Shown: positions 37,810-49,381 of the stretch, one piece after another | Layout of the letters: the number at the start of each line of letters is the position of its first letter | Position numbering within the stretch: the first letter of the stretch is position 1 | Source of the DNA: Hygrocybe punicea | Taxonomy: Eukaryota > Basidiomycota > Agaricomycetes > Agaricales > Hygrophoraceae | Direction of reading: 5' to 3' | NCBI GenBank assembly: GCA_963556145.1 | Contig: OY744472.1 | Coordinates: 3,844,001-3,908,000 of the forward strand | Length of the DNA: 64,000 nucleotides | Notes under the pieces: model-generated | Database searches by the model: none | Told to the model about the DNA's origin: nothing | What the model saw: only the letters and a program-made list of their open reading frames with translations | Made by a program: the position numbers and the translations under genes

Positions 37810-38736
37810 CCTGTCGATGGTGATATTGCACGAGGTCGTTTGCTTTCGGCAATACTGTACGGTTTCAAACGTCAGGTGGAATCTGCGTGGACGCACTTCG
37901 CACTTCCAAGATCGTCAGTGAATACTAGTGAATCCACTGCGAGTTGTTGCTTATTACATGTAATGTTTTGATTACTGTAATATTGACACTGAAATAGTAC
38001 TGTAAACAGGGTGCAAGTGGTACCGGCGATCATGCGCGTCCTTCACCACTCCTGATGATTGCACGCCTGCACATAAGGTCGAAGCGAAGCTGGGAAGTGG
38101 TGTGCCATATTATCTTATCTCAGACAACACGCTGACATTTTGACTGTAGTGCTGCGACAATAAAACCTCTCGGGCGACCTTATTATTAACAACAATCACC
38201 GTGACGTTTGGAAACGGGACTTGTCCTGATTTTATGTGATGATCGCCCATTAGTGCATGATCATTATTGTGGCATCATTGTAGACGGCATGAGAAAAGGA
38301 CCACCGGACATAAAATGAGGACACAATAGCTGCAACCGCAAAGACTTTAAAAGGGACGCCAAGTTTGTGATTGAAGCCGTCCTATCCCGTCTGATGATCC
38401 TACGACCACAGACTCCTCGAATTTGTCCTGGCTTTTGCACCACATATCTACTTGGTGGAAGGGCACTTGTTGTCTGGCATTTTCCTACTCGCACCTGCGA
38501 GTTTATTTCTAGACGAAATAGTAGTAGAGTTAGTAATACACAATGTCGAGGACGAAGTGTGAGAGAACGAATGCTGGAACAAAAGAATAGAAGCTCGACA
38601 GGAGGAAGGGGAAATACCCGCCGGCATTGATGCTGTAATATTTGGCGCCCCCAGAATCTCGCCATTCACTGCTGGCTCGGAAAAGAATCGTGCCAAATTC
38701 CCCCTAGAAACATTTTCTGACATGACCACATCAGTG
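37810..38736. other. Intergenic between TRM4 and terpene synthase
   Basis: No family-like translation recognised. Minus-strand open frames at 38,448-38,768 and 38,264-38,665 sit directly 3' of the terpene synthase and may be its degraded tail or UTR; neither resembles a known protein. Confidence 0.45.
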
Positions 38737-39843
38737 TCAAGGAAAGAAGAGTATGTCACAAACACCAACCTCTAGGTTGCCCTGGCTTCCAAAGTAAGCC
38801 TCTGTTTCAAAACTCCAATGCAACGACGCAATGATGCAATCTTGCAAACCACACAAGTAATTTTCGACGTCCGCGTCAATGCTAACACCCCATGAGGGAA
38901 CGTCCCTCCTATGATGGATGAACAAGTCGAGCGTCAAGCAGTAGAGAGCGCCAACGTAGTTGACGGCATCCTGCACGCCGACGTTATGTTCGTGCATGAT
39001 CAACGCAACAACATTATGTGAACTCCGCCGTGATTGGTCGATGTTGAAAGAAAGGATATCCTACATCTCGCATCAGTTAAGGTGACGTACGACGACGACC
39101 GCCCCACTTCGAATGACGCACATTGGACCACGAAATCAAGTCGTTAGCCAGCGACGTTATGTTGATAAGGATAGGATTGTTATAGACTTCGTGCGGCAGT
39201 TCCATTCCGTGGGCGTACTCGATTAGCAAAAAGGCTAGCTGGCAAATATTTGTCTCGCGACAGCGCGAGATATAGTCCTCGAAGTCAGGAACTGAACCCA
39301 TCGCACGATCGAAAGTTATGTGCTGAAGCCCTTGAAAGAAGCTCTCCAGCCTTTTGATGATGCGGCGTTGAATCGCAGGCGTGCAGGTCTTCTGAATGCG
39401 CGTCCACAAACTAGTAAACCACGCAAGGCGTCGTGAGTCTAGCTTGCATTGAGGGGGAAAAGTAAAACACACTTTCGAACGGTAGGTGGTAAAGAGTTAT
39501 CCGTTGAATGCTGTGGCTCGTACAAATTGTTCATTACGACATCAGCAAGTTCAGTTACGCTGTCCACATCTACGGAATCCACAAGCGACTGGAGGTGAAA
39601 GAGGAAATCCATGAGGTCAGAGCAAACGCGTACTTGCTCTGAAGTGACGGTGGGATAGCATATGGATGCCAAAAGCCCGTGTTTTAACCTGGAAAAGATT
39701 CGTCTTTGGCCTGTTTGAAGTTTGCTTTGTTCGAGCGAAACTTCTGAAGCGATTGGGATTTCCCGACAGAATGCTAGTGAGCTGATCCATGTTTTGAATG
39801 GAAATTGAATCAACAAATCACGGTTTTGGAATCGTTGGACCAT
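38737..39843 (-). pseudogene. Basidiomycete sesquiterpene synthase, degenerate
   Basis: Class I terpene cyclase of the basidiomycete sesquiterpene synthase type. The likely start is ATG 39,843 (MVQRFQNRDLL). A GT-AG intron at 39,121-39,061 joins LANDLISWSN to DILSFNIDQSR, and the reading continues through DAVNYVGALYCLTLD to LHWSFETEAYFGSQGN, ending near 38,737. Three defects are visible. The aspartate-rich metal site, normally DExxD after LMxxFF, reads QSLVD. The NSE motif NDxxSxxxE reads NDILSFNID, with Asp for Glu. The frame also changes near 39,470, between TVRK and LDSRRLAWF, where only implausibly short introns (26-38 nt) would fix it. The gene is probably decaying; a functional but divergent enzyme would need the first site replaced. 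A second relic lies 3 kb away. Confidence 0.8.
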
Positions 39844-40167
39844 GGTAGGGGACGAAGCGATGTGGGAATGCCTACCGCGCAGGAGCGGTGAGCAAACAAT
39901 ATTAATGCCCCTGGGCTCCCGGGCCACTGATGATGAAGACAATTAAAACCAATCAAATACTGGGAATTCGGGCGTGAGTCCCGGGCCTGTGACACAAACT
40001 CGGGTCCTGTTAGCCTTGCGTTATCGTTAATGTCCATCGCCATTGCCGTCCTATAAGTGTACTAGCGCGTAGTGATAAAAGACAATAATCACGGTCAGAA
40101 CTAAATTAGGAAATTCTCATCGTCACGGGGAACCAGCGGAGTATCATCCACAGCAGGCACTGATATA

Positions 40168-40757
40168 CAGTGTTGTGCCGGTCATTGACAGTCATGAAAA
40201 GTCATTGACTGGTAATGACTTGGTTACAACTTGACTTTTTGTTGGCATGACCGAAGCACAGCCTTCGGGCCGTGCCGCGCTAGAGTACATGAATGCATAG
40301 CACACAGTCGGAAACTGTACTTTAACCCAGCAATATATCCCCCATATCATCATCAACAATGATTCAACATCGACATCAATATCTTCGTCACCCTCGACAT
40401 CCAAATCCAGCATCTCATACAGCTCCAATTCCTCATCAAAACTCGGATTGCGGACCTGGAGAACATTTCAACTCATTGCGGACAAGAGGTAAAATCTGAT
40501 AGTGGAACTAATCAATCATCAGTGTGTGCATTTCAATCATTAATATTATTATTATCAAGAACGAATAAAGCGAAGCAATACTTGAATACATGTATTATAG
40601 GCAGTGGGACCCCAACACAAAGCTCAGTGACCGGTGACCTCTGGCACTTGAGAAAGCTGTCCTGGTCAAGCCCGTGTTGACAGTTATTGTCGGTCATTGA
40701 CTAGTTACGGTCATTTGACCATGACTTTTCTTTTCTGGTCATGACTGTCCAACACTG
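40168..40757. mobile_element. Non-autonomous hAT-type element (MITE) with 8-bp TSD
   Basis: A 590-bp element with ends CAGTGTTG...CAACACTG, flanked by a perfect 8-bp duplication CTGATATA (40,160-40,167 and 40,758-40,765). The 8-bp target duplication and CA-starting inverted ends are diagnostic of hAT transposons. Both subterminal regions carry repeated GTCATGA/GTCATTGAC motifs in inverted arrangement. No transposase is encoded. It inserted at the very edge of the Copia LTR that starts at 40,759. Confidence 0.85.
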
Positions 40758-40758
40758 C

Positions 40759-40888
40759 TGATATATGGTGCAGTGGTTGTTGACCGCTAAGATATTTATG
40801 TGGAATTAATTATAATTGCCTCTCTCTGAGAGGGTTTTTATACTACTTGCTAAATCTACTAGAAGTTTCTTCTGTTAAGTCGAATAAC
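40759..40888 (-). repeat. 3' LTR of decayed minus-strand Copia, outer fragment
   Basis: Matches the left half of the LTR at 62,567-62,793 (tgatatatggtgcagtgg ... gttaagt.gaataac). The match stops abruptly near 40,888 and resumes at about 52,449, so this LTR was split by roughly 11.5 kb of later insertions. Confidence 0.8.
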
Positions 40889-42320
40889 GGTTGCAGAAAA
40901 AACTTTTTTTTTTAAATTTAAAAAAAATTGCTTTTACCTGGGGTTCAGACTTTGCACCCTGTCCATGGCATACAACTAAATAAATTCCTATAAAGTTGTA
41001 AGAGGTTCTCCACATATCCTGCTACAACTTTGCCTGCAAATGCTAAGGATTTCAAGCTAAATTAGAATCATGGTTGAATATTTATAAAATGTTGTCAGTA
41101 AATTAATACTGAGTCCAGTTGAACTCAAAATGCTTTGCCTTTGCAGGAGGACTTGTTGTACATCATGTGGAGAGATATGTGGAAAGTCCTGGAAATTTAT
41201 TGAGTAGTATATGAAGACAAATTTACCAAATCAATGAATTGCTGAAAACCTTATGCTGTTTGGTTTGACAAAGAATTTTTGGCACCTAATTTGTTCTAAA
41301 TAAAATCCCTCTAGAGTAAAGATAGTAGTGTAAGGTTAATACATGAGGCATTTTTTGACAATTTCGTATGCCATTATTGTGAAGATATAATCAACATCCC
41401 ACATTGTACAAGTTACTGAGCAAGCTGCAGTATGTTGACTTTAACATAAGGGCAGCTTTACATTTCATATTTTTAAAATATTTGATGTTTCCTCTAGATT
41501 CACATCTATTCTTCAAAGAGATTAGACTACATCTCTGCTCAAGAAAAATCAAATACAAAACACTGGAAATGCCTGGTATTCTGCTTTAAATCATTCATGG
41601 TGCTGGCACAGCAGGATACAGAAGTTAGAATACAGCAGCTATAATGGAAGGTAAAGAAGAGTGCATCAGCAAAACAGCCGTTTTAGTATAGAATGATATA
41701 GATACCTGTCAAAACCCATAGTAGTCCATAGACACTTATAGACAACCCCAATTTGTATAGTGTCGTATAGATAGGGATAGAATGCCAGTCACTCTATATA
41801 GCACAGGACACAGGTACTGTCTTGCCCAGTCCTAGATACTTCATACTGCATATATAGCCTCTTGTTACTGTAACTTAGTAAATCTTGTCGACTTTGTGAA
41901 ATTCTTCGAAGTCTAACATTTGTCCCTGTTTGGTACGGTTCATTCCTCTATCACTCCCTAGCCAGCCAGCAGCGCGAGCAGGCCAGACACATGGCAACAG
42001 CAATGACGACGAGCAAGAGTAAACAATAGGGCCAGGGTTTGCCCAGGGCCCAACTTGGCAAGCTTCAAGGTAAAGCAATTTGTTAAACATCCACTATGAC
42101 TGAGGCACCGTGAGTCCGCAGTTCGCCTTTTAGCCAGATGTTCTCACCGTTTATTCAAGGTCAAAACAACTTCACGTTACAGGCAAGTGATACAAAGATT
42201 GAGATTATTACCTTACAATTATCAGCCACACATGCGCAGTCATCGATACCGCCCATTTACCAAAGCCGACGTTTGGCCAAGCTCTGAATTCCTACATAGC
42301 AGTCTGCGTCGACAAGCAAA
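40889..42320. other. AT-rich repeat-derived stretch, no gene
   Basis: AT-rich sequence inside the split LTR. A cluster of TATAG/CTATA-type motifs lies at 41,690-41,870 (statements such as agtccatagacacttatagac). The patch near 41,660-41,683 is an inverted match to about 50,345-50,370 (GGCTGTTTTGCTGATG). No supported coding sequence. Confidence 0.5.
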
Positions 42321-42329
42321 TGATGCACA

Positions 42330-42720
42330 CAAAAACAGTCAAGGGTCTCGACGACGGCCCCTACCCAAACGCCCAATGCCCAACGCCATTGCCCAATGCC
42401 CAATGCCAACGCCCAACGGTCCCACCACAACCGGCAATGACAATGACGGCCCAAACGGCCCCTCACGATCCCAACCCCCAACCCCAACCCCCAACCCCCA
42501 ACGACCCCACCACATCCGCCCAACGGCCCCTACCCCAACAACGCCCAATGCCCAATGGCCCCACATCCGGCAACGATGGCCCCATGACGACGACAACGGC
42601 CCCTACCCCAACGCAACCCCAACGCCCAACGGTCCCACCACAACCGGCAACAACGACGACGGCCCAACCCCAATGCCCAATGCCCAATGCCCAATGCCCA
42701 CCTCCCTGGCCCAGCTGCAT
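42330..42720. repeat. C-rich minisatellite, CCCAATG / CCCAACG units
   Basis: About 390 bp dominated by 7-mers cccaatg and cccaacg, with runs such as ccccaacccc. A larger block (aacgcccaacggtcccacc, then acaaccggcaa) occurs twice, near 42,410 and 42,620, so there is higher-order duplication. Long open frames here follow from the composition and are not genes. The strand is strongly C/G asymmetric. Confidence 0.85.
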
Positions 42721-42927
42721 CCCCAAACACCCCACGGCCCCCTTCCGAGCCCCTCCTGCCTAGCGCGGCGGAACGTTCGAGCCCAATCTTGAACATTCCG
42801 CCAAAAGAGGTGATTTCTTTTTTTTTTGATACTTTGGTTCCACTACCCCACTTCCCTAGCCCCGCCACCCTCAAGCAATCCCAAGGGCCTCCTCTGAACC
42901 TCTCCCACTCAAAGCACTTAACCAGGG

Positions 42928-43310
42928 GATGAATGACTTGGTTACGTGGTCTAATGTATGTCCGCCACTTTCAACTACATCCAATGTCGACATTTGAACA
43001 ATCTGATGTTTTTTTTATTTTACAGGATATATTCTCATACAACGTCGAGCAATTGTGAGGCGATACGCATAACATGATCGTCATCCTCATGAATTACCAC
43101 AGCCACAACCTGCAGAGTGCAATTGACTTTGTTGGTGAGCTGTGTTGGCAGACGATTGACCAATTCATCAAATTTTGCCCTCTTGGGGACCTGAGATCGA
43201 CGACATGGTCGATGGCTACGTGCAGGGTCTGCAGGACTGGATAACGGGGTCACTGCATTGGAGTTTCATGAGGTGTTTCATAACCTAGAGATATTTCCAA
43301 GACAACGGCG
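42928..43310 (+). pseudogene. Sesquiterpene synthase relic (C-terminal third)
   Basis: The translation reads NDLVTWSN, then a GT-AG intron (about 42,956-43,024) and DIFSYNVEQ, the complete NSE metal-binding motif of class I terpene cyclases. An in-frame TGA follows at once, then [31 protein letters not shown] frameshift follows before [20 protein letters not shown] and ITGSLHWSF. The intron sits at the same place as in the gene at 38,737-39,843. The N-terminal two thirds are absent; upstream is minisatellite DNA. Clearly dead, but from a copy that had a canonical NSE site, so not a recent copy of its degenerate neighbour. Confidence 0.85.
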
Positions 43311-43791
43311 CTCCCCCATAGTCACGGACCTGACCGACCGACTGCTCAAACAGCAGTCGGATGAAGAGAAGCCGCTGGGCAGCCCCCATTGCATTTCTCC
43401 AAGCGGATCCACCGTTAGTCCGGGCTTCACCGGGCTGAGGCCGCTTCGACTTGTGCGACCACAATACAGGCGATGGGGTGGGACTGATGACTGTGTTAGC
43501 ATAGGTGGGCAGGAGTGGATCTTCGTTTGTAGGTTGTTTAGCCTAGTAGATCAATCCAATTATCTTTTCTTTTCTTTTATATGACAATGAAAGAATAATA
43601 TAAAATATAAAATGAGTGCTCCGGCTGCATTCTGGATGTGGTTATGTAGTACTATACAGATAGTTGACAGGTCTATACCAGTCTATACAGGTGAGACAGC
43701 TGACTGCATAGACTTGCATAGATGTTGCGTGGCACTATATATATTTAGACATACAAAGAAGTAGTCTATGACGCTATGACTCTATAGACGT
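43311..43791. other. Spacer between terpene synthase relic and LTR element
   Basis: Contains a perfect hairpin (CCGACTGCT, loop CAAAC, AGCAGTCGG) near 43,338-43,361, and a TATAG-rich patch at 43,650-43,790 like that at 41,690-41,870. No gene recognised. Confidence 0.5.
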
Positions 43792-44664
43792 TGTAGAGAC
43801 TCAACGTCCCTCTGAGTCCGTATCACCGATATAACACGAATCCGGACGAATCCGACACCTCCAAACGATTCCCATTCCAACCCGACGTAACCCGGCGTGA
43901 TGTGACCCGACGTGACCGATGTGACCCGATGTATGCCGCTTTGTGACAGCCGCTTTTGGACCAAATCCGGCAGCCTCAAATGCCTCGGAGTTCCAATTCT
44001 AGAAGGTGGATCTCATCGGAGTCAATCCCCGACTTCGGACTTACCATATTTATGCATCCCGTCGTCCTTTCAGAGATATGTAGGACTTTTTAGATCTTTT
44101 CCTTGCATATTTGTTTTCCCCTCCATATTCCTGTCTTCGTTGCTTTGCAACCCCCCTTTCCACATCCCCATTCCAGCTTTTCTTTGTAGTTTCTATTGGC
44201 CGAAGTAGACATGTCCGAAAGTAGCTACACACACATGTACTATAAAAACGGTCCCCGATGACCGTACAAAAAAAAGATACCTTTAGTCCCCGTTTCCCTA
44301 TAGTCAGAATTGCCTTTTAATCCCTTCAAAAGCTCATCCACGTAGACCCTTAGCTTTTTATAGTCCACTTCATCATCTTTATCATTGTTCCCGTATATTT
44401 GTTCATCGTTTCCGACCCGACCCGCCGTACCCGACATTGTCGGCATTGTCGGGTTCCTCATTATTTGTCTGTTTTCACTCCGTTCATCGCCGGATTCGTC
44501 GTTATTAGTCCAGTTTTACTCGGCAGCTTTACTTTTACTAACATTCTCTTCCTTTTACTACTATTCCTGACACTGACTTATCCCGTCACTTCTACGCTGA
44601 CACCCACAGGTTAGGATCATTATTTCTATTATTGTTCTGAAGCCACCCCGAACCCGCATCTACA
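43792..44664 (+). repeat. Left LTR (873 bp) of C-rich LTR element
   Basis: Begins TGTAGAGACTC and ends GAACCCGCATCTACA, giving a 6-bp terminal inverted repeat TGTAGA/TCTACA. It is a close direct repeat of 49,382-50,314. A TATA box (TATAAAAA) at 44,241 is a plausible promoter. Two bases after the LTR lies TGGAGCCCACCGC, a candidate tRNA primer-binding site, which sets plus orientation. Confidence 0.9.
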
Positions 44665-47600
44665 TCTGGAGCCCACCGCAAGGATAATTCAGTGTCAAGA
44701 AACATTCTTTCCATAGTCCTTCATTTCCTTTCGTCATCTCAAAACAAACCTTGCCGCAGCACTCTACACATCCGACACCCGTTACCCGACTTCTTTACAT
44801 TCAACACCAAACGCTCCGACATCCAATCGCCAACTATCACACGATCATTTGGGTTTGATTCTCATAATATTTTCTCTTCTTTGACGACTACAATTGTTCA
44901 GTTTCACGTATAACTTCGAACCCACTCTTGTGCGGCCGACCGAACGGCCGCCTACCGCTTTAGGAAACTTGCACAGCCACGATCCAACACTCTTGTTTTT
45001 TGACTCGAACTTTGTCACATCCACCATCCACAATCGTTTATAGACCCCCAACATGCTCGGAATCCCAATCCCCACTGATACCCATCGAAAAACTGTGACC
45101 GGAAAGCCCCAAAACGGCCCTAGCGACCGCGACCAACAACAACGCCACTCGCACGTCACTCATGAAGCACAGACGAACGGAGCCATGAAGCAGAAGGAAA
45201 ATGCCCACCGTGCAACAGGTTTAGCCTGTGCACTCCCCGGGAACGCCCATCCTCACCTTTCCATGCAGAAAAACGCGTTCAAACGCGGTTCTCGACGCGT
45301 CCTACCGTATCCGCTGATACGCAGCACACGTCCCTAAGCACGGAAACGTTCTATTGGACCTATTCTAGCCTCGGACATGCTGCGATTCATTGCGAAACAT
45401 CCCGATTTATATGTATCTCCATTGCGATGCAACTGCGCGATGCGCGCAATATGGGCGATAATTTGACATTACGGCGATTTTCTTCGGAGCGCTTCGGCCC
45501 CCTTCGGAAACATATTTCGAGCCTCTCCGACATCATCCATGCTTATACCGTTCACCCTATTCCATTCCGATTCCGTTCCGGTTCCAGGGAAGTCTTTATG
45601 CGACATGTTTTACTTATTTCAAACATTATAGCTCCTATCCTCTAGATATTTTGGAAATTGCTTCGCATGGTGCTATACCTTTCATCTCAGTTCCATTTCA
45701 TCCCTATTGCACCATAGTTCTGTCGTGCACCGTCTATTTGTCTTGCCTTCTTCACCCTGTATTGTCCTAACAACCAACTTCGCATAAATACCCCCTATAG
45801 TTTACATACTAGAGAGACGTCTTGTATACCCCCGATTCCAGTCTATCATATCGTCTCTTTACTGCGCTGTCCATGCGATAGCTCCGCGCTGCTCTATTAA
45901 AACATTGCATTCCTTCCACGAAGTGCTACGTATACGCCAAAAACATCGCCGACTGTTTCGCACACACTGCGCGCATCGCACACATCACGCACATCGGAAA
46001 CATCATCGCCACTATCCAGAGCACCTCTGAGTATTTTTATTAACCTTTTGGATTGAGATTGAACCCCTCAGAATTCGTACAGCACTGTGGTAGAGTTGGT
46101 ATTTGATTCCGTTCACATTACCGCAGTGCACCCTTTCACCGCTCCCACTTGACCCCCATTTCGTGCCCGATCACCCCACATTCGCATCCACGGACTCGCC
46201 ATTAACCCCAGATACAAGCCACGATGCGTATTTGCCCGCGCTGTCCCCAAACGCCACCATCGTCGCATCTCCCATGTCACCATGCGCCCTACGCCCACAG
46301 ACCGCGTCCTACGTGCCCGTACAGGCTTCCCGGGTCCCCACAGTGCCCTTCGCGAGCATTCACGAGCCATCCTCGCCGTTATCGATTCCCCACGCCGTGC
46401 CACGTCACCCTGCTTCGTGCCCCAGCCAAGTTGAGATCCCTGGTTGTTCATGCCCCTCGTTGGACACCCCCGTCACCTCGCACCGCTTCCCAGAGTCCCA
46501 CGACACCAGTCGCGAGCCCTCACGAGCCGTCTTCGTCGTTATCGATGCCCCACGCCATTGCCACGTCATCCTTCTTGCCCCCGCCGTATTCGACATCCCC
46601 GGCCGCTCACGTCTTTGTTGGACCACCCGCCGCTTCGTGCAACCTCCCACGACCTCCCCAGCATCCCTCGCGAGTCAGTACAAACCGTCTTCGCCGTTAT
46701 CAAGTCCCCAACGTCGTGCAACGTCAACCCGCCCCATGCACCCGCCTATACGACCTCCCTGACCCCTCATGCATCCGTTGAACCACCCGCTGCCTCGTAC
46801 CAGCTCCCGGCACCCCACATTGTCCCTCGCAAGCCCGTACAAGCCGTCCTTGCTGCCCTCGAGCCGTCAACGCTGCACCACGTCACCCAACAGCCTACCA
46901 CCGCGTTCCCCCATCCAGGACCAACGACCACCACGTACAACCAGTCCCCACACCCACGTTCACGCCTCCGCCCCTCGGCATGGCTCCTTTCCTGTCCCAA
47001 ACGAGTCCGCTCCCATCCCTCGTCGTCCCACGCAAGCGGCCACGTCACCGTCGACTCGACCCCCATTTCCCAGCCATTCCCGTCCTCGTCCACTCCCCTT
47101 CGATCACCTACGCCCTCGACCAACCCCACGACATCCCTCAAGTCCCTTCGCAAGCCCAAACGAAGCCCCCGTTGGGTTATGCCTGTGAAACCGTGACCAC
47201 CGGCTGCCCAAACCCGTTCCACGACCCGACGGACCATTGTCAAATCCCCATGCAACTATCCGCCACGAAAGCATCACGAAGATGCCACCCATATCACCCC
47301 AATCCATCTCCCCGCCCACGCCGTCCGCCCCCATCTCCAACATTGCCCTACACCATACCCCAGCCTCAATCACCCGTCACCCGCTCACCCGGCCTCCAGC
47401 ACCCTCGAACGACCTCACGATCCACATCATGCAACACCACATCCCTTCGTATCCGCCCACGTCATCCGCCTCCATTTCCCAACATCGCCCTGTCCCGTAC
47501 CGCCGACCTCGACCACCCGTTACCCGCTTCCCTCGACGAACAACCCCACGCAACCATGATCCACGCCTCACAACCACGTTCCATCTCATCCGCTCACGTC

Positions 47601-49381
47601 ATCCGCCCCCGTCTCCCTATGTCGTCCTATCCCGTACCGCCACACCCAACCACCCGTTTCCCACTCCCTTGACCTTTTGCCACCTCGAACGGTCCCTACA
47701 TAGCCACGGTCGACCCTGCACAGTTCCGTGTTCGCCTCCGTCGCCCCAAAAACGAGTCTCTCCGCTAGTCAAGACACCTCCGTTGTCGGATCCACCATCC
47801 GGAATGCCCCAAAACGCGTCAATGGCACCCGAAGCACAGACCTAACGCCCTGCAACATCCATGCCGCCCCTGTCAGCGATCTAGCCCCATCGTCGTCACC
47901 ATATGCACCCGACGTCAGACCCGACACCCGCCCTCCAACCCGTCACCCGTTCCCAACTTACCTGTCACCCGACATATCACCACCACCGCATTTCGACAAA
48001 GCCAACACTCGACTATGAACCCGGACGCGTTCCTGACACCCGACTACGATTCCGCGGTATCCGGTTCCGGTTCCGGCTCAATTCGAGCACCAGTGCTCGA
48101 TTCAAGCATCTGGTTCCGGTTCTGGTTTCACAACCTGTACCTGCCACCTTCGCACTCCTGTATCCATGGAACCCGACCCTACGAACACCCCAACACCATC
48201 CATTGGCATAAGAAATATATACATAGATAGATTAAATAAATAAAAAGAAAGAAAAATGTCAGAGATAAAGAAAGATAAAAAGAAATACACTTGTTCCCGA
48301 CACACCCGGCACCCACATAATCCACCCGACGTACCCGACACACCTGCTTACGAACCCGCCGTACCCGCTTACGAACCCGACGCACCACTACACTCGTTCC
48401 CACGCACCTGACTCATCCGCTCACCCACCGACATCGATCTCCGCTCTCCGTGACCCACCCGTCCCGCCACCGTTTCGCCCCAGACACAACGTTCACTGTC
48501 TCGGTTTCGAATCCCACCCGACCTTTATTTCTCAGCTCCATGGGGGAGAATCCTTCCCCACAGGTCCAAGCCGGTGCTGAACCGCCCAGTATGAGGCTGA
48601 TATCACATCCATTGATGATCGCCCCCATATTAGTATTGACATATCGAACCTCCGCTGCCGTTTATCGAACCTCTGCCATTGTCTATCGAACCTCCGTTGT
48701 CGTCATATCATATTGAACCTCCGCCGTCGTCATATCATGTTACCGTCGTCATCGTATCTCTATGCCCATGTCACCAAGCTTATCGTTTCATGCTTTCCGC
48801 AGCCTATGCCACTGTTTCCGCCACCCATTGACACAGCCACCGAAGCCGCCAACCCTAACCCGACCCGACTACAGCATTTTGTCATCCACTGTCGTTTCCG
48901 CTTATGCCTTATTTGTTTCCGCTCATGCCTTCACCGTTTCCGTCACCTGCTCCCAATCCGATGTCACATTTGGTTCTTCATTTCTATTGATTCCTTTCTT
49001 TCTGATTCCGATACTTATTCCCTTTTATCTATTTTGCATTTCTGCCACCTTTTTGTTCCACTCTTCTAGTTTTTCACCTCTTGTTTTGTTTCCGCTTGAT
49101 TATTGTCATAGTTTCTTTTTCCTCCAGTTTTATGTACTTTGTTTCCTTTTTCTGGACACCGGCTTCACCCGCTTTTGTTCCCTACTCCCCTCTCTCGGCC
49201 TCCAACCCTCCATCGAGTTCCGCTAGTCACCATCCGTTGTCCCAGTTCACGTCATCCACAACCCGCCTTGTCCTGTCGAACCCAATTCCGCAACCGCCAT
49301 GTCGGCCTCATCTTACACTTCCACGTCTCAAGTCCACGTAGTATCGACCAGGGATGGTCTTTATTAAAAGTACCCTGGAGA
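44665..49381 (+). mobile_element. Interior of LTR element, C-rich and apparently non-coding
   Basis: 4.7 kb between the paired LTRs. Long open frames such as 46,103-46,762 and 46,980-47,672 are Pro/Ser/Thr/His-rich in every frame, reflect C-rich composition, and show no gag, protease, RT or integrase motif. The interior includes degenerate tandem repeats (46,330-46,910 and 47,270-47,650), a short A/G-rich patch at 48,208-48,295 and ATCGAACCTCCG repeats at 48,640-48,740. This fits a large retrotransposon derivative (LARD-like) that depends on another element for mobility. Confidence 0.7.
46330..46910 (+). repeat. Degenerate ~155-bp tandem repeats in LTR element interior
   Basis: About four units at roughly 155-bp spacing (near 46,340, 46,494, 46,646 and 46,804), each with a core like tcgcgag...acgagcc.tc.tcgccgttatc.a..ccc.acgc and a CCACGTCA block. 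A second, different set with a period near 125 bp (ccgcccacgtcatccgcc..c.tctcc) lies at 47,270-47,650. Divergence between units is considerable. Confidence 0.65.

Noticed and set aside
42187..42792. ORFs of about 200 codons rich in Pro/Asn/Thr (plus) or Gly/Trp (minus)
   Set aside because: Products of translating the heptamer minisatellite, not genes.
46103..47845. Long plus-strand ORFs with Pro/Ser/Thr/His-rich products
   Set aside because: Overlapping frames are open on both strands because of C-rich composition, codons show no preference, and no domain is recognisable. Treated as the repeat interior of the LTR element.
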